Source of the DNA: Micropterix aruncella
Lineage: Eukaryota; Arthropoda; Insecta; Lepidoptera; Micropterigidae
DNA length: 64,000 bases
Assembly: GCA_944548615.1 (NCBI GenBank)
Contig: OX155964.1
Span: 14,722,980-14,786,979 of the forward strand
Direction of reading: 5' to 3'
Below, one piece after another: positions 47,401-59,876 of this stretch (position 1 is the stretch's first letter; each line of letters begins with the position of its first letter). The notes beneath the pieces were generated by a model, which made no database searches, was not told where the DNA came from, and worked only from the letters and a program-made list of their open reading frames with translations. A program made the translations under genes and the position numbers.

Positions 47401-49011
47401 TAATAATTATTAGTTCGTTCGTTCGACTCGTAGTTCGTCCTTAAATATTCCAATGATCTCGATCGCAATGCCATTCCCAACCGATTTCCTACAACCGCAG
47501 AATAATAAGAGAAACTGCACTTCACTGCAAATTATAGAAAACAATATGCTACTATTGTTACTACCGCGAATCGCGTAAAAATATGCCCAAATAAAAGTAT
47601 GCCTGAATAAATATTGTTTCATAGAAATATTAAAAGGTCACAAGGTCCTCCAACCAGCATTTAGACTAGGCTTTGTTTAAGCGTAAACAGCTTGTTATGT
47701 CTAAAGCAGGATATTTATAAATATTATCTATAAGTTTAAAAGACCTTTTTATATATCCCTTTTTAATAAGCAAATATTTTTACCCCTTTTTAATAAGTCT
47801 CCAAAGATAACACTATTGTTAGATTCTTTAATTCATTCTAACACAAAATGGCCATCTAACTCGTATAGGAAGGAAAATAACACTTACCATAAAGGTATAG
47901 GTTTAGGAGATTTTACAATATCATGAGATTTTACAATCTGATCAATATGGAAATAAAAATGAATTTGACATTTAGGGAATTCAAAAATTAATTATAGAAA
48001 CGGTTATTATCGAATCATGACAGACTAACCATACATCAAATGTTAGAAATAATAGTTTAATAAAACTTAGGTGCATAAATTATTATCATTTTTTTAAACA
48101 TGTATGTTGAGTATATTTTAACATTGAACTAACTACCAAAAATTATTTGACTTTATTGTTATATATTATTTTGACAATGAATTGTACTTCTTTTTGACTA
48201 GGTATTTTTATATTAAATCCTATATTATTTAACATATATTAAATATTAATGACTGTTTCTTCCTTTTCTCACATATAACTTTATTTATATTATTTAATCG
48301 AATTTTATATTATATTTATTGCCTATTATAATAACGGAATGGCATTTTATTTATTATATTATATTTTAATATTTATTATTATTATTATTATTATTATTTT
48401 TGAAGACCACATTTTAGGGCAATTTAGTGTTATTAGCTTTTTACTAAAACTTGTACATTTGTAAGCAATCAAGCAAACTTGATTGAAATATTAGAGTCTT
48501 GTCCACCCTAGAACGGGCTAGTCCCAGTTGGGTGACAGAATCAAATAAGCAAAAGGTTAAGGTTTTGTCATTCGGTTCCTGTTATTTTTGTAAGCAAATC
48601 AATGTTTTATAGTAATTAATTCTTAAATAAATAAATAAATAAATAAAGAGTATTATTATTGTCTACTGGGGAATCGTGATTATTTAATGTTACATACCAT
48701 TGTATTAAGCCGCGTCCATTATTATAACGTTATCAATCTTCATTATGGCATGACGATACGTAGATTTCATTCATTTTAATTGCTTATTGTGTAATTAAAT
48801 CGGCAGTGTAATATTATTCGGCAGCATCATTATATTATACTCAATTGTTTTGCGTGTATGTTTTAGGATCTAAGGATATAAGGCAATTAGCATCTAAGGT
48901 CGATGCTGTGAGCGGCTTGATACGTTTTAATAACTTTTAATATCATTTGGGAATATAAAGACAAAAAGTCTGCCGTACACTGCTATATAAAAATACACAA
49001 AAAATTACCAA
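47401..49011. other. AT-rich stretch with a probable LINE tail
   Basis: The segment 48363-48650, with (TTA)n, CTTGTACATTTGTAAGCAA and a final (AAAT)n run, has the look of a LINE 3' UTR without protein. The remainder shows nothing. Confidence 0.45.
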
Positions 49012-49016
49012 AAAAA

Positions 49017-49677
49017 AACCGACTCCAAAATGTTTTATAAGTGCAACGCCATGTCATGGTGATTCTTAGAACAGGCTATCATAATTGAATGCGTATACAA
49101 GATTGTGTGCCTGTGCTGTTGACCGTTGAAAAGTTCCCTCGTTGGAAGCCAACGCTGAGTGCCGTAGTCCTGTCTTGAGGAAACTTAGAACGGGCTGTCG
49201 TAATTGAATGCATATACAAAATTTCGTGTCTGTGCTGTTGACTGTTAAGGAGTCCCCTCATAGGGAGCCAACCCTGGATGCAGCAGCCATGTTATGGTGA
49301 AATTTAGAACGGGCTATCATAACTGAATGAGTTTAGAAAATTTCGTGTCTGTGCTTTTGTCCGTTGGGAGCCCTCGTCGGGAGCCAACCCAGGGTATAGA
49401 ATCAGGTTATGCTTACCATAAAAATAAATAAATTGTCATCGGAATTGAATCAACATGTACATTTTCAACTTCATATGATAATATTTGAGGAGTTCCCTCA
49501 ATTCCTCATGAATCCCATCATCAGAACAGGATTTTGATAAAAATGGGACCAATCTGCAAGTATATTCTTTCAAATATGTTTTTTCAAATCGGTTCATTAA
49601 TGGCAGAGTTCTGAGGTAAACAAACATTAAAAAAGATACAACCGATTTGATAACCTCCTCCTTTTTTGAAGTCGGTT
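49017..49677. mobile_element. 661-bp MITE with AACCGACT terminal repeats and 119-bp internal repeats
   Basis: Terminal inverted repeats AACCGACTCCAAAA (49017-49030) and, from the right, AACCGACTTCAAAA (49664-49677) differ at one position. Inside, a unit beginning GAACGGGCTATCATAATTGA recurs at 49069, 49188 and 49307, exactly 119 bp apart. The terminal motif followed by an AGGAGGAGGTTATCAAATCG block is a repeat end I know as very frequent in moth and butterfly genomes. It has no coding capacity. Confidence 0.8.
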
Positions 49678-49740
49678 AAAAACATTTTAATTGATCGAAT
49701 TAAGGCAAAGACAAAAGGGCCACAAGGGCTCTACTCTAAT

Positions 49741-50167
49741 GGCCGGGCCACACGATGCGGTGTGGCTGCGGCGCGGCGCCTGAGCGGTGCCGCTGCGGCG
49801 TCCTACATACAAATATCCATGGTATGTCACACGGTGGGTTTCAGGCGCCGCACCGCACGCAAAACGATTATATGCCGGAGCGGCACCGCTCAGTTGTTAA
49901 GTGCAGTCGAAGGAGGGTACATGCTTGCCTGTTTTATTTGTTTTCACGTTTTTTGTTGATTTTTAATCGAAGTGTTTAAAATGAGTACTAGAACGAAGAA
50001 GATATTGGCATTGATTTCCTCATTTCACTAGTTCTACGTACAGTTAGCTACAACACTATTCACCCAATGCGGCGTCGTAGTAACGTTGCGACGCCGCACC
50101 GTGCACTGTTCGTGTATACGGCGAAATTTTTGCTGTGCGGCGCCGCACCGCATCGTGTGGACCGGCT
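49741..50167. mobile_element. 427-bp GC-rich MITE, Harbinger-like ends
   Basis: The ends GGCCGGGCCACACGATGCGG and, from the right, AGCCGGTCCACACGATGCGG match at 18 of 20 bases. Sub-terminal GGCGCCGCACCGC-type repeats add more inverted complementarity. The centre keeps ATGAGTACTAGAACGAAGAA, which looks like the start of a lost gene (MSTRTKKILA). The ends resemble PIF/Harbinger-type repeats, but I could not find a 3-bp target duplication. Confidence 0.72.
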
Positions 50168-50281
50168 CTTACTGCTAAATTTGGGCAAAAATTGTAATTT
50201 TTATACTTCTTTGTAATATACAACAGTTTTTCTACGACTAATTGGGAGACTCTAAACGCCACGTCTTTTAACATTGGTTAA

Positions 50282-51006
50282 GAGGCCGTGTACGAAATCG
50301 ACGTGGGCCGTGATACCTCTATAATCAATGGCATAATATAACTATAGGTAGGTAGGATTTTCGGAGCCAAAGAGATACGTCCACCCTTTGGAAGCGCTTG
50401 GCGGGGACTAGCTGACTTGAGGCGTGAATCGTATCATAGGCGAGTATCATAACGCGATAATTAGATTGTTTTAAAAGACTTTATTGCCAATTTTAATTAA
50501 TGTTTTGCATTTTTTTTGACGAAATGGATTTATATTGAACTAAAGTTTATTTCTGTTGTTTTTATTTTATGAACGAGAGTTCTAAAAGGCCAAAATCAAA
50601 AGCAATTCTTCGCCCATTTTCTAAAAAAAATTGACAAAGTTAAATATTTTTTTTATCAACAATTTTATATGAAAGTAGTAAAAAGTGATTTACTTATTAT
50701 ATAGAGTAGGTACTTTCACAACAATATATTGTAAATTTTTCATACCGTTTAGATGTCGAAACGATTCGTAAATATGTTATATTCTAAACCTCTTACAGCA
50801 AAAATTCACAAACAGTCGCCGGTTTAAGGTCAATTAATCAAAATTCTATAATAATTTTCAAAAAGTAGCTCACTCATTAGACAATAATATAAATATTCTT
50901 TTATGTTGTGCAATAAAACTTATAGAAATACAGTATTTCAACCTTAAATTCACGTCTGCAAAATTACGTAAATTCACGAAATGCGCAAAATTTCGTGTAC
51001 GGCCTC
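50282..51006. mobile_element. 725-bp TTAA-flanked non-autonomous element
   Basis: Ends GAGGCCGTGTACGAAATC and, from the right, GAGGCCGTACACGAAATT are inverted repeats, with TTAA at 50278-50281 and 51007-51010. Both features fit piggyBac-type elements. The interior is AT-rich with no transposase frame. Confidence 0.8.
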
Positions 51007-51010
51007 TTAA

Positions 51011-51882
51011 TTCATTTTAGAAATTTAATCAAAAGTTTTTACCTTCTTTTATTTTTTTATGTTTCTAATGGCTGCAATTAATTCAGTTGATTAAATTCTT
51101 TCGAGACAGTAATACAAAGCAGACTATATTCTTTAGGTTCATTGTAGTTCGGTAAATATCCGCTGAAAAATAACGTGACAAGTAAAATCTAACAAGATAT
51201 TTGTTTTCAAAATACATTTTAAAACATATAAATTTAAAACGAAAGAGAATCGACTAGTAGTCAATAGGTTTCTAGCGATATATTCTGCCGTTGTTTATGG
51301 TAAAAAAGTTTTATCAGGTTGTAAAAGAAGAGTCTATATAAATTACGAATAGTAGTATATTATATAAATAATTCGTCATGACGAACGAATCGGGAGGGAG
51401 GATGAGGATAGAGGAAATGACTTGTAGAGTTATGACCGACTATGCCGGATACAGAGTGTACTCCCCTAAAAGAGCCGGGAATGTTGAGCCGAAAATCCGA
51501 CACCTCCCCTTGATTTTACGGATATGAGATCCATGTCCCTTCCAAGCCCAGAACTAAAAATCGAACTCCTAAGTAATAATTCCGCGACATAATATATGTA
51601 CATATATATCATCCATTAATTAATCCAACCACACAAGAAACGAGGCGCACTGAAAATCAGCATCCATTCCGTGCGTCTGTCATCAATATTACCTGAACAA
51701 CGAATAATTATGCCAGAAGTAAATAAATAAAAAAAAACATCAGCGCCACCGTGTTTTGAAGCCGAAATGCAAAAACTATTTTTTTACCATACAAAAATAA
51801 CTAAAATTACAGAAAAAACAAAAGTCAGCCAAGTGGTGGGTTTTTACAAATATAAAACGAAAATAGTACAGTAAATTCTTGC
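51011..51882. other. non-coding stretch
   Basis: No feature recognised. Confidence 0.5.
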
Positions 51883-51890
51883 ATTAGGCC

Positions 51891-53437
51891 CAGTGCCGGA
51901 TTAGCCACGTAGCAAGAGTAGCAAATGCTACGGGCCCCGCGCATTGGGGGGCCCCGCGCACCCACGCCTGCCTGAGCGTAAAATTATCGCTGCAGCCTGC
52001 AACAGGCCAATGGGAAACGTTAAATATAATCAACGGCAGGGCGCGGGCCCGAGTTTGGGAATTAATATCTCCAATTTGAGAAAAAACGACCTGACGCACT
52101 TTTCATATGTGATGACTAATATCATCAGCTATGTATACTAAAACTTTAAACTTCCTAAAGAGGGATTCTCGATACCTGCCAGAACGAAGTTTGAGCGGCC
52201 GCCTCGCCCATTAAATATAATCATCAACGGGGCGCGGGCCTGAGTTTGGGAATTAATATCTCCAATTTAAGAAAAAACGACTTCACTCACTTTCTATATG
52301 TAATTTATAATATCATCAGCTATGTATAGTAAAATTTTGAACTTTCTAAAGTGGGATTCTCGATGCCTGGCAGACCAAAGTTTGAGCGGCCGCCTCGCTC
52401 ATTAAATATAATCATCGGCGGGGCGCGGGGCCGAGTTTGGGAATTAATATCTCCAATTTAAAAAAAACGACCTCACGTACTTTTTACATGTGGTGTATAA
52501 TATTATCAGCTATGTATAGTAAAATTTTGAACTTCCTAAAGTGGGATTCTCGATGCCTGCCAGACCGAAGTTTGAGCGGCTGCCACGACCATTACATACA
52601 GTCATCTTAAATTGGAGATATTAATTCCCATACTCGGGTCCGCTCCGCGCCGATGACTGTATGTAATGGTCGTGGCAGCCGCTCAAACTTCGGTCTGGCA
52701 GGCATCGAGAATACCACTTTAGGAAGTTCAAAATTTTACTATACATAGCTGATGATATTATACATCACATATAAAAAGTGCGTGAGGTCGGTTTTCCTTA
52801 AATTGTAGATATTAATTCCCATACTCGGGGCCGCGCCGCAATATTATGAAGCGAATTGTAAGCATTGCTCAATAGGGCTAAAAATATTGGGCACTGTTTA
52901 TTTACTTTTGTTAAGCAGTGCATTTCCTTTTTTGTAATTAATATGATTTAAGTAGGAGTTTTTTTTGTATTTTATTTAGTATTCATTAATAAAGGTGCGC
53001 CGTACAATAATGGCTGATCTGTGGGTGTGAATTATATAAAAAACGGTCTGATTTTACTTAGATTGTAGTTTTTGTCCACATTTCAAAATTTCACACAATT
53101 TGTTGAAAAAGAAAATTGTACATTTGTGTATATTTTATTTTTGTATTTATATTGTCGAATATGATTGAAACTGTGATAATTGAATATTTATTCAATTTAA
53201 TTTTTCTGCGTAGTTTTGGTCGTAGCTGTGGCGCGAATCGTTTTATTTCTCTTTGTAAACATTTTTGGATTACACGGTACCTCTAAAAATTATATTTTAT
53301 TACCTTGTTTTAGGAATATAAGGGATCTATCAAAAAGTTCTATTTTATTTTACACCCTAAACTTAAGAGCCTAAATCAAACCGAGGGCCTTTTGAGAGAA
53401 TTTGCTACGGGCCCCGCGTTGGCTCAATCCGGCACTG
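51891..53437. mobile_element. 1547-bp non-autonomous hAT element with internal satellite
   Basis: Ends CAGTGCCGGATT on the left and, from the right, CAGTGCCGGATT; ATTAGGCC flanks both sides (51883-51890, 53438-53445), an 8-bp target duplication, which defines hAT elements. Both sub-ends contain GCTACGGGCCCCGCG. The interior has three direct copies of a 191-bp unit and one inverted copy, but no transposase. It needs an hAT transposase from elsewhere to move. Confidence 0.95.
52020..52840. repeat. 191-bp repeats, three direct and one inverted, inside the hAT element
   Basis: TTAAATATAATCA starts units at 52020, 52211 and 52402 (period 191). Each contains GAGTTTGGGAATTAATATCT, TCAGCTATGTATA and GATTCTCGAT-CCTG-CAGA. 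From about 52650 the same unit returns on the other strand (GTCGTGGCAGCCGCTCAAAC, TCGGTCTGGCAGGCATCGAG). The turn is marked by GACTGTATGTAATGG at 52660 pairing with CCATTACATACAGTC at 52590. Confidence 0.92.
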
Positions 53438-53445
53438 ATTAGGCC

Positions 53446-56400
53446 ATATTTTCCACCATGTTAATCCAAGGCAAGGCAACTCGCGATACTTCGCCGAACA
53501 CAGACGTTACCATTTAGTACCAAAAATGCGCTGACGAATGCTAATTTTACATATAGATGAGATTGTAATTACGACGTTTTCTTTCAGCCCGAGACAAATT
53601 GGAAAAACTCGGAATTGTACAAAATTATGCGGGCTATAACATTGCCTGCAATTGCGGCTATATATATTAATAAATCTACTGTACTAAAACATTATTGCAT
53701 TAGGCTTGGCGGATGCCCTGTACGGCTGGCTTGTGAAATAAAGGCCACTTTCCTCCACGCCAGCTTTCCAACCCGAATGTCGCCTAAATAATACTAGCAT
53801 CTGGTACAGCCAGCACGCAAGAAATTTTTTAGTAAAGAAATAAAAAATATTATTTTACCATATAAAAAACCTATTTTATGCATTGTTTCATGGTTCATTT
53901 AAAATATACTTATGAATTCATGTTTTTTTTGCAACACTGAAATACTCATATATGTCTGTTGAAATACTCAATAAGAGCGAACTGTTAAATAGATGTATAG
54001 GCTAGATGAAAGAAAACATTATTATTGAGACAGAAAGCCAAAGGAATAATTATGAAAATCTGGAAAACAAGTACACAGAAGTGCACAGAAAATCGATTTT
54101 TGTTACAGCCTCGTCCTAAGAAGAGAAATCAGGGATACAAAGATCGATTTGGATTGAATCATTCGTATTCAAAAAAACTTAAAAACAAACCAAACTAGAA
54201 AAGAAGTACCATTCATTGCCTAAAACTAAAAACACTCGCCACGAATATGATTAAATTCCGTTCAGTAAGGATAGCAGAGGTCAATTTACAAAGAACAAAT
54301 AACTTACTCAAATTATTCTAACTCAAGAGCAGATAAAAGTGAAAAACAAAACCACCAACTCATCAATAACTACTCCAAAAGAATAACTTCAAAAGGAACT
54401 CCTACAACTTCTCAACAACAATGTAACAAACAGCTTGTTGCAGATAAAATAACACTACAAAATAACCATACCTCTAACGATTGACCTCGGCTCATCAATT
54501 ATTTACTAAGAGCAGCCCCGGAGCTATGGGGACCAATAGGGGTGCCTGCCCTGGGCGATAATTTAAAGGGGCGCCAAATTAATGTGTTTGGAAAAAAATC
54601 GTTTCACTGAAGCGTCTAGAATCCAGCGCGAGTCGTACTATCGATTGTTCGTTTGATTTTGGAATGCATCCTAAGTTGATTTTTTAACGCGTGCTCAGTG
54701 TGCGTGATGCCTCTGCCCGGGGAATTCCGTTCGCGTCTAAAAAAATCCTTCCCACAGACAGAAGGAGAAGGGGTTATGCGACCGGAGCCAAATAAATCCT
54801 TCAAATAATGTTATAAAATTGAAAAAATGTCCTAAAATTGAAATAACTCTCTCGCCCCATTTATGTTTCCACACCGTAAAAGAATATTTTAAAAAACTGG
54901 CGTCAAACTAAATGGATCGTAGTGTTACAGTAACACCAATATCTCAGACGCTAATCGTTTCTCGTTTTACAGATAAACCATTATGCAACTCGATCAGGGA
55001 CGACACCTTATCTTCATCCACCTCGCCAAGCCATAATTCCGCCCGCGGGGTTCGAAAACAGGCAGATACGTAATAAGAGCCTTCGTATATTTACGTCGAA
55101 GCTCAGCTTGTTTGTATTCACTCAGAGCACGTGTTTTTTTTTCGAGCGAAAACAGGCGGCGCGCGTCAGTGTCAACAAGCGTCGCCGTCGCCTTCAATTA
55201 AAGGTGCGAGGTAAAATGAGGGGTTGAAAATAAGGCACCCCCCCCCCCCCCCCTGCGCCGTCGTCTCACCTACCCCGCCGAAACGTCACTCACAAAGGGA
55301 CCTTAACGCTGGAACTGTAATCGGGTCCAGCGAGTATGGACGATTTGGTACTAATAACAACAGTGAAATGAAATTTACATTTAAGAGCAATGAATCGGGG
55401 TTCAATGAATGCAAGAATCAATGAATGAACACAACCTTAATATCCCTGGAACTAAGAATGCTAGCTTATTCAAATAAAAAGTATTTTATTGATAATTTAA
55501 TGCTACTCAAATAAAATTAACTAGCTGAAACTCGTCTAATTCGGCAGCCATTTTATTGACTGTAATGTTTCAGAAATAAACTATTTTTTTATGAAATAAA
55601 TTAATTAAAATATAAATTGGTTTAACTATTTTTATTGATTATTATTACTATTATTATACCTACTTCATATAACTACTTTGTAATTATTATTATATACGAT
55701 CACACACATACCCAAAACACTAGCCTCCAATGTAGTACTAAAATTTAAGATACTTTAGTTTTTTTTTTTTAAGTTTTTTTTAAACGTAATTTATGTTATT
55801 TTATTGAAATCCGTAACCGGTTTTATTTGTTGTAAACCTTTATACTTTATTTTTTAATGTGGTTACTCTGCAATACTTTCTGATTTCATAATAAAGAATT
55901 TAATTGGAAAAAAAGAAGTAACTAGAGTACCTGTTAGCAGTGAAATCTGTAGTTATACGTTGTCATGCAGAAGCAGTGGCGATGAGCGATTACACAGGCT
56001 CGGTTATTTAATCTTCTCTATGCAGTTCTCAACAGTACACATTTACGGTAACTGTATAGCCAGACTGCAAGAAGCTGTAATAGAAAACACCGGCACAGGA
56101 TCTTACATTGAAAAAAAAAAACAAATTTTCAACTTTACCATTTTTGCACAACCGAAAATATTTGAGCAAAATAAACGACGGAAAGACAAATTCACAAATG
56201 ATTCATTAAACAGAATAACATGGCTCTGAATTAAAATTTATTTGAATTTGAAATTCCAACTCAAACCCAAGTTATTCAAGTTCAAATTGGCAAGTGTGAA
56301 AAAAACAGCAATTACATAGGTAAGAACCTAATAAATCTAAACATACATAGAAATTTAAATCGCTACTTACAAAGAAACTACGTAGCTGATAGACACGACG

Positions 56401-58256
56401 TCAAATCGCAATCGCCTCAAATCGCGAAAGTCGTTCATGAGCCGAACATAACCGCTCCATGGCAATCAATCATCGACACTTGACAAGTCGTAAAGGAAGA
56501 GATAACACCGAGAACCTATCTCCCCTCTACCACCGGGCATAGTCCGAACGGATGGTGGGTGTGACAAGGTGCCGAGCCAATCTCGTTGGCTGTGGCTTCA
56601 CACAGAACTTAATATAAAACAGTGGAACGCTGCAGTATGAAGACCACTTCCGATCCTGCCCGAAACTGCCCACCCATCACACACCAGGACCTACAAGAGG
56701 CAAACGATAAGGTCATCTGAGTGGCATATTTGGAAAGACGTGTCCTAACCTGGCCCGGACACTTTAACGAACGAACGACGTCCAATGCTTCCATAGTTTT
56801 TTGAAAGACCCATTTTATATGTTTTCCAAACTCACACTAAACCCACTTTAGCACTGCAGGGTTAATTGCCCGACCCCAGAAAGCAGGGTGACGATAAAAA
56901 GCGCTTTAGGGTTCGTTTTCTTTAATGGGGAGTTCGGTTATTGCCTGTATATATTATATTATACATGTATACTCACATATATGTATATATTCATATGAAT
57001 ATATCCATGTAAGTATATATGCCTGTCTGAACGTAAAAATGCTATTCCTATTCTATACGAGTAAAGTTTTTAAGTATAGTTATAGTTTTAGATTTAGGTA
57101 TACGTACTACGTAATAATTTTATTGTAATAGGGACTTCATACATACATTATTATAGAGACGTCCCTATGGTCTGTCTCTGAAAATATAAATCTTTGCAAA
57201 TTTTTATTTTAAAAAAATAAATTTGTTTTTGATCTATTTAGATAGAACTGTCATTTTAGTTTTCAGTAATAGAGCAAAAGCCTTTTATATTGTTGTTTTT
57301 TATACTGTTATAATGTTTGCTTTCAACATTATAATGTCGCTCTTTTCATTAAAAAATAAAACCTTTTTTAGGCTACAATGCGTCGCTCGCGACGTTGATG
57401 CGATATATAAATCATTGTATATATGTATCATTATTTGCTGTCGAACGGGAAAATTAACGTTTTCTTTAGTCGTAATCTTTTGTATGGCGACCGACGCGTA
57501 AACTCAACGAATTGACTTTTGAAGCAATTATTTATTAATGATGTTTATCGTCGTATTGCCGATATGTTTTGACTGGAAAACATTCTGTGAATAACTTGAT
57601 TTGCCTGTTATTACAGAGTGCGAATGATGAAATGAGGGAATTAGAGACTTCTTTGAAACAACACAAAAATATCAATTTTATCAATTTTCTTAGGAATTTA
57701 TATGCATTTATCGTTTGATTGCTGTATGTTTTTAAGAATTTTTAAAACAATTTTAATTTTACGGTACAATAAAATATTACAAGGCTAATAGTAAAATTAT
57801 CATAATGTAATCTTTGATTTATATTAATAATTAATAATAATTACAATAATAATTTACATTAATAATTACATGATAATGTAATCTTTGATTTACACATTTA
57901 CCTTCCTATATAATGCATTATTATATGTCGATATTATGTTTCGCGTGTATAGGCGCAGAAACAAATTTTGCTAAAATTTCTGTTTTAAAACATTTAGAAC
58001 CAGAAAAAAGAAAAAAAAACTATCCGTCTGTCTATCTGCTAAAGTGATCGTTATCTGAAGTATGTGTTGCCCAAATTGGAAAAATTGTGATCGCTAATAT
58101 AATTTATTAATCAATTGGAAGAGCTGTTTTTCGATCGTTGTTTACTTAACGTTACAAAATAATTAATAACGGATTTTACCACATTAAATTGGTGATAACC
58201 TTGCAGCAACCGCGAAACGTCGGGTACAGCCAACTTCACGCAGTAGCTCTATTTGT
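53446..58256. other. long non-coding stretch, few landmarks
   Basis: CAGCCCCGGAGCTATGGGGA at about 54513 has the look of an hAT-like end but has no partner. A run of sixteen Cs stands at 55238-55253. The open frames at 54994-55197, 55960-56229, 56609-56794 and 57223-57501 match nothing I recognise and lack exon signals worth calling. A TATATG-rich section lies near 56950-57020. Confidence 0.45.
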
Positions 58257-58710
58257 AACACGCTTTTATTAGGTCGACCTGTATGTAACTATGTAATGGA
58301 ATCTAAGGTAACTAATTTAACCATCTTCCAAAGATCGTAGCGTCATGAAAATTGGCAGTTGTATGTAGTTCTGATGACAATACAATAATATGGTACTCTC
58401 GAACTGATCTGATGATGGAATCGGAAGATATGAACTGGAACTTCATGATGGAACATCGTATCCTAGCTGTGTTTGGACTTGTTAGAAAAGTCTTGGAATG
58501 AACTTTGGTTGGTGCAAAGTAATGGTGCGCATACCAAGTAATGTAGATGTAAAGGTACGTGGAAAGTACTACAAGTAATGGTGTCGTATAGTTGGCCGCG
58601 AAAGTTGTGGAAAGTACTACAATAATGGTGTCGTATAGTTGGCCGCGCCGTCGTATAGTTGGCCGCAAAGCGTGTTTTTAGTGTTTTTTTTTTAAACTAT
58701 TAATTTTTTA
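58257..58710 (-). mobile_element. dispersed repeat F, copy 1
   Basis: From CGCTTTTATTAGGTCGACCT through GTAACTATGTAATGGAATCT, TTAACCATCTTCCAAAGATC, ATCTGATGATGGAATCGGAA and GTGTTTGGACTTGTTAGAAA to GCGTGTTTTTAGTGTTTTTT. It matches 62664-63157 in the opposite orientation over the whole length. It has a local triplication of GTCGTATAGTTGGCCGCG near 58580-58665. I associate this repeat with Lepidoptera; its mechanism is unknown. Confidence 0.85.
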
Positions 58711-59425
58711 TATTTTATAATGCTGTCAAGTTAATGTAAAGAAAGCTGTTGTAACAATATAATCGCTTTGCTTTAAACAATGTATTAACATTGTGGTATT
58801 ACGCACAAACTAATTAATTAATTAATTCTATCGTAATTTGGAGAAAATTTATTAGTGATGAGCCGAACACCGAAATGTATTCGGCGTAACCGGATATCTG
58901 GGAATATTTCAATATCCGGTGGATATCCGGTTTTCGAACCGAATATTCGGTTAAGCAAAAAGTATATGCTCAGTAACACATGTTGGATCTACACATCATT
59001 TTCAACACAATGTCCAATAATGTCCACATGAAATAGTCATAAAACAGGGGCATACAAGGCAAAACAATTACTCAATGATTTCATATTCTTTGGCTCCAAT
59101 AATTATTTTTACAAAATCTATGCTTTGATTACATTTTAAATTCCCATTTTAATCTGTGAGTTTAAAAGTTTCACATATTTTGCTACAAATCTGATAGTTT
59201 TATCGGAAAGACAACATGGAGCCAATCTTTATTAGTTGTTCGATGTTTTTTTACAAATTTTAGAAAATGTATTTTATTTGTAAACGAAGTTTTAAATAAA
59301 TATGGCAGAAACTCTATTGGGCCCCAGAGACTGTCCCTCTAAATACGAATGTTATATGAATAGTTTTGTATATAAAAGTATAAATTACCATGTGACTAAA
59401 CTATATAACCCTTTGCGAAACACAC
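58711..59425. other. non-coding, with an old inverted-motif repeat
   Basis: The cluster GATGAGCCGAACACCGAAAT, GGATATCCGGTTTTCGAACC and GAATATTCGGTTAAGC at 58857-58957 is a self-similar palindrome-rich repeat seen near many insect DNA transposon ends. No partner end is found. Confidence 0.45.
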
Positions 59426-59426
59426 A

Positions 59427-59865
59427 ACTAGAGTTGTCAACTACAACGGGCGAACCCGTCACCTCAGGAAGTTTTAACGAAATGTGTCGTTCTGTCTCCC
59501 GTGAGGTGAGCGCGGAAGACTTAGGACAAAACAATCGATTGGCCCACGTTCATTTCAAGAGTGGCATGACAACAGGTGAACATCCACCCCGCTGCTTAGG
59601 AAACAATGTATTTCCATAGTCTCCAGACCCCTTCAGCAATTAGTCAGAATACACAACCGATTGGCATCGCCGACCGGTGTGCAAACCGTCCAGTGGCGCC
59701 GAGATGCAATCCCGCCGGGAGAAACCGGTCCACCGGCTCTAAGGCCTGAGACACGGGAGTCTTACCCAGGGTAGCCTTCCACTCGAGGAGCTGAATCGTG
59801 AGTTGAGCCGATCCGAGAACAAAATGAATCTTGTGGCACAAGCTACACGAAACCGTTCACCACCA
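59427..59865 (+). mobile_element. family S, short subfamily copy with 11-bp TSD
   Basis: Starts ACTAGAGTTGTCAACTACAA, has the first part of the family to GACTTAGGACAAAACAATCG, lacks about 250 bp of the middle, and ends with the alternative 3' end GAGCTGAATCGTGAGTTGAG ... ACGAAACCGTTCACCACCA. The flanking duplication is GCGAAACACAC at 59415-59425 and 59866-59876. It shares its tail with 44767-45035. Confidence 0.92.
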
Positions 59866-59876
59866 GCGAAACACAC

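Noticed and set aside
54513..54600. Possible hAT end CAGCCCCGGAGCTATGGGGA
   Set aside because: No mirrored end or 8-bp duplication was found within the next 2 kb.
58200..58225. GCGAAACGTCGGG as a possible third hammerhead ribozyme
   Set aside because: The GAAAC-GTC part fits, but no CTGANGA core or stem I partner can be found upstream at a workable distance.
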